Shown here: piece after piece, positions 44,243 through 51,905 of the stretch
Layout: every line of letters begins with the position of its first letter
Position numbering within the stretch: position 1 is the first letter of the stretch
NCBI RefSeq assembly: GCF_003675385.1
Contig: NZ_RCWZ01000003.1
Location: 558,001 to 622,000 of the forward strand
DNA: 64,000 bases
DNA from: Mucilaginibacter kameinonensis
GTDB taxonomy: Bacteria > Bacteroidota > Bacteroidia > Sphingobacteriales > Sphingobacteriaceae
Reading direction: 5' to 3'
Position numbers and translations under genes: made by a program
The notes under the pieces: model-generated
Databases searched by the model: none
The model's input: only the letters and a program-made list of their open reading frames with translations
What the model was told of the DNA's origin: nothing

Positions 44243-45382
44243 ATGAAAGCATTTTACGGAGATTTAAAACTGGGTATTTTAGGCGGCGGACAGTTAGGCC
44301 GCATGCTGATACAGCAAGCCATAAACTATAACGTTACTGTTAAAATTCTTGATCCTGACCGCGAGGCACCCTGCCGTAAGCTATGCGATGAGTTTACCGT
44401 AGGCTCACTGGGCGATTATGAAACGGTGTATAACTTTGGCAAAACTGTCGACCTGCTTACTATTGAGATAGAGAAGGTTAACGTTGATGCCCTTGAACAA
44501 CTGGAAAAAGAAGGCGTGTTAGTTTACCCGCAATCGCGTATTATCAGGTTGATACAGGACAAAGGTTTGCAGAAACAGTTTTTTAAAGAAAACGATATCC
44601 CAACTGCCGATTTCCAGATCATATCATCCCCTCAGCAGCTTCAGCAAAGTTTAATTCCTTTCCCATACATTCAGAAGTTACGTAAAGACGGCTACGATGG
44701 CAAAGGCGTATATAAAGTAATTGACGAAAGCTACCTTGCAGGCGCTTTTAAAGAGCCAAGCCTTATTGAGCAATGGATAGATTTTGAAAAGGAGATAGCC
44801 GTAATTGTTGCCCGCAATGAAAACGGAGAGATCAGTACCTTCCCGATGGTTGAAATGGAGTTTAACCCCAAAGCCAACCTGGTTGAGTTTTTGATCGCAC
44901 CTTCTACCCTGCCATTCGCCATACAGCAAAAAGCCGAGCAAATAGCCAAAAAGATTGCCGACAGCCTTAAAATTGTAGGTTTATTAGCGGTAGAAATGTT
45001 TTTAGATAAACATGGCCGCATCCTGGTTAATGAACTGGCCCCACGCCCGCACAACAGCGGTCACCAAACTATTGAAGGTAATGTAGTATCGCAATTTGAG
45101 CAACATTTAAGGGCGATATTTAACCAACCGTTGGGTGATACCGCCTGCCTTAACAATGCCATCATGGTTAACGTTTTAGGCGAAGCCGGTTACGAAGGGC
45201 CCGCTATTTACCAGGGCATTGAAAAAGTATTAAAACTATCTGGAGTGTATATTCACCTATATGGTAAAGCGCTCACTAAACCATTTAGGAAGATGGGCCA
45301 CGTAACCATTGTTGATGCAGATAGGGAAAAAGCAATAGAAAAGGCACGGTTTGTGCAGAAAACATTGAAAGTAATTAGCTAA
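44243..45382 (+). CDS. purK: 5-(carboxyamino)imidazole ribonucleotide synthase
   Basis: Start taken at the ATG at 44243 (MKAFYGDLKLGILGGGQLGR). A 379-residue ATP-grasp enzyme: Gly-rich N-terminal GILGGGQLGRML, ATP-grasp core LRKDGYDGKGVYK, and the C-terminal metal-site NELAPRPHNSGHQTIEG. It carboxylates AIR to N5-CAIR in purine synthesis, and PurE at 45842 then makes CAIR. In this window the purK-purE pair is separated by a four-helix-bundle gene bounded by repeats. Confidence 0.96.
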   Translation: MKAFYGDLKLGILGGGQLGRMLIQQAINYNVTVKILDPDREAPCRKLCDEFTVGSLGDYETVYNFGKTVDLLTIEIEKVNVDALEQLEKEGVLVYPQSRIIRLIQDKGLQKQFFKENDIPTADFQIISSPQQLQQSLIPFPYIQKLRKDGYDGKGVYKVIDESYLAGAFKEPSLIEQWIDFEKEIAVIVARNENGEISTFPMVEMEFNPKANLVEFLIAPSTLPFAIQQKAEQIAKKIADSLKIVGLLAVEMFLDKHGRILVNELAPRPHNSGHQTIEGNVVSQFEQHLRAIFNQPLGDTACLNNAIMVNVLGEAGYEGPAIYQGIEKVLKLSGVYIHLYGKALTKPFRKMGHVTIVDADREKAIEKARFVQKTLKVIS

Positions 45383-45417
45383 TTAGTTCATAGTTGATGG
45401 TTCATAGTTCATAGCAG
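45383..45417. repeat. GTTCATAG array, left arm
   Basis: Imperfect tandem words GTTCATAG, GATGGTTCATAG and TTCATAG, starting at the purK stop codon. Its reverse complement lies at 45801-45840, on the other side of the four-helix-bundle gene. Confidence 0.65.
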
Positions 45418-45449
45418 CTCACCTTATTTATTGAAAATTGTATTTTATA

Positions 45450-45800
45450 ATGGCATTTAGATTTGAAGATCTGCAAGTTTGGCAAAAAGCAATGGATTTG
45501 GATGAACAAATAAATCAACTGACTAAAACATTTCCCAAAGAAGAAATTTACATTTTAACATCGCAGATAAAACGTGCCGCTGATTCCGTTGTTCTGAATA
45601 TAGCAGAAGGGTCAACGGGGCAAAGCAAAGCAGCTTTCAAGGTCTTTTTAGGTTATTCCCTAAGATCTGCCATCGAAGTTGTAAGCTGTCTTTTTATCGC
45701 GAAAAGAAGAAATTATATCACAGAAGATAACTTTAAAGATTTATACACCGATTATGAAGTATTGGTAAAGATGATCACGGCGTTGAAAAATTCCATTTAA
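45450..45800 (+). CDS. Four-helix-bundle protein (23S rRNA intervening-sequence / IVP type)
   Basis: Start taken at the ATG at 45450 (MAFRFEDLQVWQKAMDLD). About 116 residues with the fixed family signature FEDLQVWQKA at the N-terminus and RAADSVVLNIAEGSTGQS in the second helix, then FKVFLGYSLRSAIEV. The family (S23-type, PF05635) was first found in 23S rRNA intervening sequences and is related in fold to the Avd accessory protein of diversity-generating retroelements. The gene interrupts the purK-purE pair, is AT-rich compared with both and is bounded by inverted GTTCATAG arrays, so it looks inserted. Its biochemical role is unknown; RNA binding is a reasonable guess. Confidence 0.85.
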   Translation: MAFRFEDLQVWQKAMDLDEQINQLTKTFPKEEIYILTSQIKRAADSVVLNIAEGSTGQSKAAFKVFLGYSLRSAIEVVSCLFIAKRRNYITEDNFKDLYTDYEVLVKMITALKNSI

Positions 45801-45840
45801 CTGATCTTACCATGAACCATGATCTATGAACCATTAGCCC
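45801..45840. repeat. GTTCATAG array, right arm (inverted)
   Basis: Contains CCATGAACCATGATCTATGA and ACCATT, the reverse complement of the words in the left arm at 45383-45417. It begins at the stop codon of the four-helix-bundle gene and ends at the purE start. Confidence 0.65.
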
Positions 45841-45841
45841 C

Positions 45842-46342
45842 ATGAGTACCACTACAAAAGTCGCCATTATAATGGGCAGCAAATCAGACCTGAGCGTAAT
45901 GCAGGATGCTGCCGATGTTTTAGCCGAATTAGGCGTTGATTATGAAATAACCGTTGTTTCGGCCCACCGCACACCCGACAGGATGTTCAGCTATGCACGT
46001 GCCGCTGCTGATCGCGGTATAAAGGTGATCATAGCCGGTGCCGGCGGCGCGGCGCATTTGCCCGGCATGGTTGCTTCATTAACTCACCTGCCCGTAATTG
46101 GCGTGCCGGTAAAATCAAGTAACTCTATCGATGGCTGGGATTCTATCCTGTCCATATTACAAATGCCAAACGGCATCCCGGTAGCTACAGTAGCATTAAA
46201 CGCGGCTAAAAACGCCGGTATCCTTGCAGCGCAGATCCTATCGACGGCAGATGAATACCTTGTAAAAAACCTTATCGACTTTAAAGAAAACCTTAAAAAG
46301 AAAGTTGAAGAGTCGGCAAAGGAAATGGAAGACGGGGATTAG
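45842..46342 (+). CDS. purE: 5-(carboxyamino)imidazole ribonucleotide mutase
   Basis: A 166-residue class I PurE with IIMGSKSDLSVM, VVSAHRTPDRM and IAGAGGAAHLPGMVAS, the substrate-binding motifs of the octameric mutase that turns N5-CAIR into CAIR. The start codon follows the inverted repeat directly. It works after PurK (44243-45382). Confidence 0.96.
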   Translation: MSTTTKVAIIMGSKSDLSVMQDAADVLAELGVDYEITVVSAHRTPDRMFSYARAAADRGIKVIIAGAGGAAHLPGMVASLTHLPVIGVPVKSSNSIDGWDSILSILQMPNGIPVATVALNAAKNAGILAAQILSTADEYLVKNLIDFKENLKKKVEESAKEMEDGD

Positions 46343-46480
46343 TGAGTAGCAGTTTTTAGTAGCAGTGGTAGTTCCAGTAATAATTTGACTAAAAAAAGTA
46401 AAGGGCAGGTTTTATAAACATGCCCTTTATTATTTACTTCCACTGAAAACTGCTACTGCTACTAAAAACTGCAACTGCCA
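46343..46480. repeat. AGTAGCAGT arrays in inverted pair around a terminator
   Basis: Between the converging purE and yqgE stops lie GTGAGTAGCAGTTTTTAGTA and GCAGTGGTAGTTCCAGT at the left and the inverse, ACTGAAAACTGCTACTGCTA with CTAAAAACTGCAACTGCCAC, at the right. In the middle TAAAGGGCA (46399-46407) pairs with TGCCCTTTA (46421-46429), followed by T-rich DNA, as a bidirectional terminator. Confidence 0.7.
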
Positions 46481-47044
46481 CTAATTCAAAGCCGGATTTT
46501 CCGGAAAATTAGCGATGTGGGCGTAGCGCTGGCCGAGGCTGATCACTACCTGTCGCCACAGGTTTTGTTCATCCAGGGTGAACAGCGTTTCAACGTCAAA
46601 TTTGTTGGTTACAATCCAACTGTCTTCTTTTATTTCTTCGTCAAGCTGTTGAGGGGTCCAGCCAGAATAGCCGGCAAAAAACTTAATTTCATCCGTTCCT
46701 AACTGATAATTGGATACCAGCTCTTTCACCTGGTCAAAATCACCGCCCCAATAAAGGCCATCGGCAATTTCAATCCCACCTTCTATTTTATCGGGAGCGC
46801 AGTGGATAAAATGCAATGTATTTTTTGCAACCGGGCCACCTTCGTAAACAGGCATTTCGGAGTATGAAACATCCGGCAACACATCGCCTAATAAATATTC
46901 ACTTTGATGGTTAAGGATAAAGCCCATAGCACCATCCGCAGAGTATTCTGTCAAAATTATCACTGCTCGTCTAAAATTCGGATCCATCATAAAGGGTTCC
47001 GAAATGAGTAAATGGCCTGCCGCGGCCGCTATAGGACTAAGCAT
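46481..47044 (-). CDS. YqgE/AlgH family protein
   Basis: A 187-residue protein with the full family pattern: HLLISEPFMMDPNFRRAVI, GAMGFILNH, YEGGPVAKNTLHFIH and FFAGYSGWTPQQLDEEI. The family was named for alginate regulation in Pseudomonas but its molecular role is unknown; a cytoplasmic location is expected. Confidence 0.92.
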   Translation of the reverse strand: MLSPIAAAAGHLLISEPFMMDPNFRRAVIILTEYSADGAMGFILNHQSEYLLGDVLPDVSYSEMPVYEGGPVAKNTLHFIHCAPDKIEGGIEIADGLYWGGDFDQVKELVSNYQLGTDEIKFFAGYSGWTPQQLDEEIKEDSWIVTNKFDVETLFTLDEQNLWRQVVISLGQRYAHIANFPENPALN

Positions 47045-47152
47045 AAAGTTTAGTGTTTAAATACATAACAAGCATAGCAAAAATATGTTCAATTATGAAT
47101 AATGATTTACATCATTATATACGGTTTAATTAATTTGTAAGTTTGCATTAAA

Positions 47153-47800
47153 ATGAATCAGCAGGAAATACAAAATTTAAGGCAGGATTATAGTGCCTCT
47201 ACGCTGTCAGAAAACAGCACCAAGGGCGATCCTATTAAACAGTTTGAACAATGGTTTAACGAAGCATTGGAGGCAAAATTGCATGAGCCCAACGCCATGA
47301 CGCTTTCAACAGCTACTGTAAACGGTAAGCCTTCGGCGCGTATTGTGCTTTTAAAAGGCTTTAACGCAGGCGGTTTCATATTCTTTACCAATTACTTAAG
47401 TCGCAAAGGCAAAGAGATAGCCAAGAACCCGCAGGGTGCTTTAACATTTTTTTGGGGAGGGCTGGAAAGACAGGTACGTATTGAAGGCACCATCGAAAAA
47501 GTAAGCAAGGAAGATTCTGAAAAGTATTTTCATTCGCGCCCTAAAGGCAGTCAGGTTGGCGCTGTAGTATCACCACAAAGCCAGGAAATTGAAAGCCGCG
47601 ATGCATTGGAGCAAAAATGGAATGAACTGGAAGCTGAATATGCCGACAAGGAGGTGCCTAAACCATCGTACTGGGGAGGATATATCTTAAAGCCGCAATT
47701 AATTGAGTTTTGGCAAGGTCGCCCAAGCCGCATGCACGACCGCATCCTGTATAAAAAAACTGATAAAAAAACCTGGAAAAAAGTACGCCTTGCACCATGA
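47153..47800 (+). CDS. pdxH: Pyridoxamine 5'-phosphate oxidase
   Basis: A 215-residue FMN enzyme with EPNAMTLSTATVNGKPSARI, IVLLKGFNAGGFIFFTNY-like motifs, QVRIEGTIEKVS, FHSRPKGSQVGA and the C-terminal EFWQGRPSRMHDRI. It oxidises PNP/PMP to PLP, the cofactor of the D- and L-threonine aldolases in this window. Its stop overlaps the nuoC start by four bases (ATGA), so both are translated from one message. Confidence 0.96.
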   Translation: MNQQEIQNLRQDYSASTLSENSTKGDPIKQFEQWFNEALEAKLHEPNAMTLSTATVNGKPSARIVLLKGFNAGGFIFFTNYLSRKGKEIAKNPQGALTFFWGGLERQVRIEGTIEKVSKEDSEKYFHSRPKGSQVGAVVSPQSQEIESRDALEQKWNELEAEYADKEVPKPSYWGGYILKPQLIEFWQGRPSRMHDRILYKKTDKKTWKKVRLAP

Positions 47801-48294
47801 GTTTTGATGACATTAAACAGCTGCTCACCGAAAAATTTGGTGATACCGTAATAACAGGCAAAGAAACAACCGGTTTGCAACCGGCATTACTCATCAACCC
47901 GGATGATATTACCGCCGTATGCCTGGAATTACGCAATAACTCCAAAACTTATTTTGATTTTCTGTCGAGCCTGAGTGGGGTGCATTATAATGACGAAACC
48001 AACCGTTATGGCGTGGTTTATCACCTGGCATCCATCCCGTATAAAACACAGCTAACCTTAAAAATCAGCAAACCGCATTCAAAAGAAAGCACTGAACTGC
48101 CCGAGTTTAAAAGCGTAACATCAGTTTATCGCACGGCCGACTGGCATGAACGTGAAGCTTATGATCTGTTGGGAATATATTTTGAAGGCCACCCAGACCT
48201 TCGCAGGATCTTGTTACCTGATGATTGGGAAGGTTTTCCTTTAAGGAAAGATTATCAAAATGCCGAGTTTTATAAGGGTATCAGGATAGATTAA
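47797..48294 (+). CDS. nuoC: NADH-quinone oxidoreductase subunit C
   Basis: The 165-residue 30-kDa-type subunit of complex I with YFDFLSSLSGVHY, TSVYRTADWHEREAYDLLGI and the C-terminal LRRILLPDDWEGFPLRKDY, the last being the hallmark of the family. It starts inside the stop codon of pdxH. It is separate from nuoAB (minus strand, 40-41 kb) and from nuoD, 1.1 kb downstream, by a cupin gene. Confidence 0.95.
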   Translation: MSFDDIKQLLTEKFGDTVITGKETTGLQPALLINPDDITAVCLELRNNSKTYFDFLSSLSGVHYNDETNRYGVVYHLASIPYKTQLTLKISKPHSKESTELPEFKSVTSVYRTADWHEREAYDLLGIYFEGHPDLRRILLPDDWEGFPLRKDYQNAEFYKGIRID

Positions 48295-48437
48295 ATTCGC
48301 GGTTACTTATCGTTATCAGGATGAATATTTTGTGAATATCAAATATTCAGGTTTAACTATTTAAGCCCGTTCCCGTATAATATCCATAGTTTAAATAAAT
48401 CTTTTTTGTAAGATTGTATAACCCTATTTACTAAACC

Positions 48438-49286
48438 ATGGATATTATAAGGAGAGATAACATCACCTACGAGGAATTTATTGAGGAACATTATAAACCC
48501 GGCATTCCGCTGGTTTTTACCAAAGCAGCTAAAGTTTGGAAGGCTAACGGCCTCTTTACCCCCGATTGGTTTCGTGAAAATTATCCCGACCGTAAAACTG
48601 ATGTCCGTGGTACCACTTATACCATGAAACAGATTATGGATATGGTAGAGGCCAGCACCGAAGATAAGCCGGCCCCCTATCCTATGATCTTTGATATCCC
48701 CTCAACCATTCCGGAATTGATGCCGCTCCTTGATCCGCTTGACTTAAATTATGCCTCACCTAACTGGCTGCGTAATAAGATGTTCAATATCGGCAAATGG
48801 GGTGGCGCTATTGAAATGTTTGTTGGTGGCCCCGGTGGCAGGTTTCCTTATATGCATATTGACTACTATCATTTGAATGCATGGATTACCCAGCTTTATG
48901 GCGAGAAACGTTTCACTGTATTCCCGCGCGGCCAGGAAGAAATGCTTTATCCGCGACCAGATGATCCATGGCGTTCAGAACTGAACATTTTTGAACCGGA
49001 TTATGAAAAATATCCAAAGTTTAAAGATGCTACTCCTATCCACTTTGTTGTTGGCCCCGGCGAAACATTGTTTATTCCTTTTGGCACCTGGCACTCGGCA
49101 TATTCATTAACACCAACTATATCGGTTGCTTTTGATACGCTAAACAATAAAAATCATAAAGAATTCATGAAGGACGTTTGGACCTTCAAAAGCCGCGATA
49201 GCAAGGCAAAAGCCGTTGCTATGTATAGCTACGCGTGGCTGGCAACTCAAATAAGCAAAATGACCGACAAATCGTCCGTTAAATAA
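48438..49286 (+). CDS. Cupin-like / JmjC-type Fe(II) dioxygenase protein
   Basis: A 282-residue Cupin_8 protein with an apparent iron site H140 and D142 (YMHIDYYH) and H219 (GTWHSAYS), plus PGETLFIPFG. This family includes 2-oxoglutarate oxygenases that hydroxylate proteins or small ligands. It is transcribed between nuoC and nuoD in the same direction. Whether it has any role in complex I or only occupies the gap is unknown. Confidence 0.88.
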   Translation: MDIIRRDNITYEEFIEEHYKPGIPLVFTKAAKVWKANGLFTPDWFRENYPDRKTDVRGTTYTMKQIMDMVEASTEDKPAPYPMIFDIPSTIPELMPLLDPLDLNYASPNWLRNKMFNIGKWGGAIEMFVGGPGGRFPYMHIDYYHLNAWITQLYGEKRFTVFPRGQEEMLYPRPDDPWRSELNIFEPDYEKYPKFKDATPIHFVVGPGETLFIPFGTWHSAYSLTPTISVAFDTLNNKNHKEFMKDVWTFKSRDSKAKAVAMYSYAWLATQISKMTDKSSVK

Positions 49287-49355
49287 CAGACCATTGATTT
49301 TACTTCATTTTTACCGGAAATTAGTCCGATAAATGAAAAAAAAAACTGACTTTTG

Positions 49356-49393
49356 GTATCCGGCCGTGCATCTCATGCAATATGGCCGGATAC
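49356..49393 (+). terminator. Two-part hairpin upstream of nuoD
   Basis: The outer arms GTATCCGGCC (49356-49365) and GGCCGGATAC (49384-49393) are perfect complements and enclose a second stem TGCAT/ATGCA with a CTC loop. It ends 20 bases before the nuoD start. No T tract follows, so it may be a terminator of the cupin gene or a translation-control stem. Confidence 0.5.
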
Positions 49394-49413
49394 TAATTTA
49401 ACAGGATATAAAA

Positions 49414-50616
49414 TTGGTCATTACAAACCCCAAATACGAAGAAGCCCTCCTTAGGTATAATAAAAAAATAGCCGACGCCAGCGTTGAGGATATGATCCTC
49501 AATGTGGGTCCGCAACACCCCTCAACCCACGGTGTTTTGCGCCTGGAATTGATTACCGATGGCGAAATCGTAAAAGAAGTTATTCCACATATAGGTTACC
49601 TGCACCGCTGCTTTGAAAAACATGCCGAATCGTTAACCTATCAGCAAACCATCCCTTTTACCGACAGGTTGGATTACCTGGCTTCCATGAACAACAGCCA
49701 CGCATTTGTAATAGGCGTTGAACGCATGATGGGCATTGATAAAGATATCCCCAAACGTGTTGAATATATTCGCGTGCTGGTGTGCGAACTTAACCGCATT
49801 GCATCTCACCTGATAGCTATTGGTACCTACGGAATTGATATAGGCGCCTTTACTCCTTTCCTATGGTGTTTCAGGGACAGGGAGCATATTATGGGTATGC
49901 TGGAATGGGCCTCGGGCTCGCGCATGTTATATAATTACATTTGGGTTGGTGGCTTGTTTTACGATCTGCCGGTTGGCTTTGAAGAGCGCTGCCGTGAGTT
50001 TGTAGAATACTTTAAGCCAAAAATGGTTGAGCTTAACCAACTGCTTACCGATAACCAGGTATTTATATCCCGTACAGCCAATGTTGGCGTTTTACCGCTT
50101 GATGTGGCTATTAACTATGGTTGCTCGGGCCCAATGCTTCGTGCATCCGGCTTGAAATGGGATCTGCGCCGTATTGACAATTACTCGGCTTACCCCGAAA
50201 TTGACTTTGAGATCCCGATTGGCCAGGGCCTGATGGGTAAAGTTGGCGACTGCTGGGACAGGTATAAAGTACGTGTTGATGAAATTGAACAATCATTAAG
50301 AATAGTTGAGCAATGCCTTGACCGCTTGCAAAAGGAATTGAAACGCACGCCTGATTTTGATCCGCGTGCTAAAATGCCACGTAAAACCATTCCCAAAGCT
50401 CAGGATTATTATGTACGCTGTGAAGGTGCTAAAGGTGAACTCGGCTTCTATTTTATGACAGACGGTAAATCGGAGATCCCAACCCGTGTAAAATCCCGCG
50501 GACCAAGCTTCAATAATCTTTCTGTACTGCCAGAACTATCTAAAGGTGTACTCATCGCAGATCTGATAGCCATTGTAGGCTCTATTGACTTTGTTTTGGG
50601 CGAGGTGGATAGGTAG
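49414..50616 (+). CDS. nuoD: NADH-quinone oxidoreductase subunit D (TTG start)
   Basis: The 400-residue 49-kDa-type subunit with MILNVGPQHPSTHGVLRLEL, IGYLHRCFEKHAE, RVLVCELNRIASHL, and near the end LPELSKGVLIADLIAIVGSIDFVLGEVDR-type residues (SIDFVLGEVDR). The start is a TTG at 49414; an in-frame stop lies 12 bases upstream, so no ATG start is possible before codon 27. AGGAT lies eight to twelve bases before the TTG as a weak ribosome site. It follows the cupin gene with a 127-base gap. Confidence 0.95.
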   Translation: MVITNPKYEEALLRYNKKIADASVEDMILNVGPQHPSTHGVLRLELITDGEIVKEVIPHIGYLHRCFEKHAESLTYQQTIPFTDRLDYLASMNNSHAFVIGVERMMGIDKDIPKRVEYIRVLVCELNRIASHLIAIGTYGIDIGAFTPFLWCFRDREHIMGMLEWASGSRMLYNYIWVGGLFYDLPVGFEERCREFVEYFKPKMVELNQLLTDNQVFISRTANVGVLPLDVAINYGCSGPMLRASGLKWDLRRIDNYSAYPEIDFEIPIGQGLMGKVGDCWDRYKVRVDEIEQSLRIVEQCLDRLQKELKRTPDFDPRAKMPRKTIPKAQDYYVRCEGAKGELGFYFMTDGKSEIPTRVKSRGPSFNNLSVLPELSKGVLIADLIAIVGSIDFVLGEVDR

Positions 50617-50631
50617 CATAAACTAATAAAT

Positions 50632-50721
50632 ATGTCATTGTGAAACGCGCAACAACCGCGCAGGAGCATAACCGCCCTGTATAGCATGCGATTGCTTTGT
50701 CGTTCCTCCTGGCAATGACAT
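50632..50721. repeat. GTCATTGCGAGG-type dispersed repeat, copy 4 (subtype B)
   Basis: Begins ATGTCATTGTGAAACGCGCA and ends GATTGCTTTGTCGTTCCTCC then TGGCAATGACAT. It lies behind nuoD, before a convergent gene. Confidence 0.7.
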
Positions 50722-50740
50722 AAAAATATCATCACAAAAA

Positions 50741-50764
50741 AAGAGACACCTCACGGCGTCTCTT
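50741..50764. terminator. Terminator between nuoD and the protease gene
   Basis: AAGAGACACC and GGCGTCTCTT form a stem with one internal mismatch and a short loop, in A/T-rich DNA. It lies between converging genes and may serve both. Confidence 0.6.
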
Positions 50765-50804
50765 CTCATTTTAATATATTAATTTTTATTGAGTGGGCTA
50801 TTGA

Positions 50805-51893
50805 TTATTGTTTATACACTTTAACCATGAAAACATAGTTTTTAACCTTTTTGCTCTGCTGAGTACTACTTAAACCAGCTAATTTATTTTTAGTGTTCAA
50901 ATTCAGTGTTTTCGATAATGAATCTGTTGGGATATTCTGTATCGTTTTTAACAAATAGGTCGACTTCTTAGCAAAAAACACGCCTGCAACCTGGGTTTGC
51001 CTTGCAGTGATAACGCCAATTACGTTTCCTTTTTCGTCAAGCAATGGCCCTCCCGAATTACCTGGATTTACCGGAACAGAAATCATATACTCTGTACTAT
51101 CATTTGAATAGTTTGCAGATGAAGCTAAATATCCAGCTCCGTAAACCATATTATCTGCAGGATAGCCAAGTGTGTATAAGCTTTCTCCCAAATCGCCTTC
51201 CGAGCGTTTAAGATTGTAAGGTATAGGGCCTAAGTTTTTAAATGCAGGGTCATTGATCTGCAGTATAGCCAGATCATATTGAGGCTCGGTATAAATGACC
51301 TTAGCATGAAATGATTCACCAGCAGCGTTTTGTACGTAAACAGAATCAGCATTTTTGATCACATGGTAATCTGTAGCCAAATAACCGTTTGATGTAAGTG
51401 CGAAGCCCGTGCCCCTGAAGTTAGCAGGTGTGATTACTTTCGGTTTTACCGAAGTACGTCCGTGGCCTATCTGAGCTACAGCATTCTCTACCTTATTAAG
51501 TTTCTCACTCAATTGCTGATATTTCGACTTATCGTTATTTAGCTTACCTGTTAATATCAGGATAGTCAAAACACCGAAGATAGCAACCGAAGCAGCTACA
51601 GATATCTTAGAATGATGGTTACGCCACATACGTACAATCCACACAGGGTGAATCGTTACTTCTTCCTTCAGCGCGTGAACATCAATCTCACTGTGGATAG
51701 CGTTTAAACGGCTTTCCAATTCAATACGCTCGCCATACTGCTTAAGTAAACCGATAAACTGAAGGTGCTCGGTAACTTTACTTTCTACAGCCGCGTCATT
51801 TTTACGGAGTAGCTCAAACTGAACCCGTTCTTCGGCGGTCATGCTGCCGTCGAAATAGCGCTCAATAAATTCCGTAAGTTGGTTATCACTCAT
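50805..51893 (-). CDS. Anti-sigma-like membrane protein fused to a trypsin-like protease
   Basis: The 362-residue protein has three parts: a cytoplasmic N-terminal helical domain (1 to about 70; RYFDGSMTAEERVQFELL is typical of Bacteroidota anti-sigma factors), one membrane helix (97-116), a short periplasmic coiled coil (about 118-143), and a trypsin-like (S1C) protease domain with the triad H177 (TDYHVI), D207 (YDLAIL) and S280 (NPGNSGGP). It starts 12 bases after the sigma factor gene. The layout suggests a sensor that binds the sigma factor on the inside and cleaves or senses something on the outside. A PDZ domain is absent, unlike DegP. Confidence 0.8.
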   Translation of the reverse strand: MSDNQLTEFIERYFDGSMTAEERVQFELLRKNDAAVESKVTEHLQFIGLLKQYGERIELESRLNAIHSEIDVHALKEEVTIHPVWIVRMWRNHHSKISVAASVAIFGVLTILILTGKLNNDKSKYQQLSEKLNKVENAVAQIGHGRTSVKPKVITPANFRGTGFALTSNGYLATDYHVIKNADSVYVQNAAGESFHAKVIYTEPQYDLAILQINDPAFKNLGPIPYNLKRSEGDLGESLYTLGYPADNMVYGAGYLASSANYSNDSTEYMISVPVNPGNSGGPLLDEKGNVIGVITARQTQVAGVFFAKKSTYLLKTIQNIPTDSLSKTLNLNTKNKLAGLSSTQQSKKVKNYVFMVKVYKQ

Positions 51894-51905
51894 CTCTTGA
51901 TCTCC

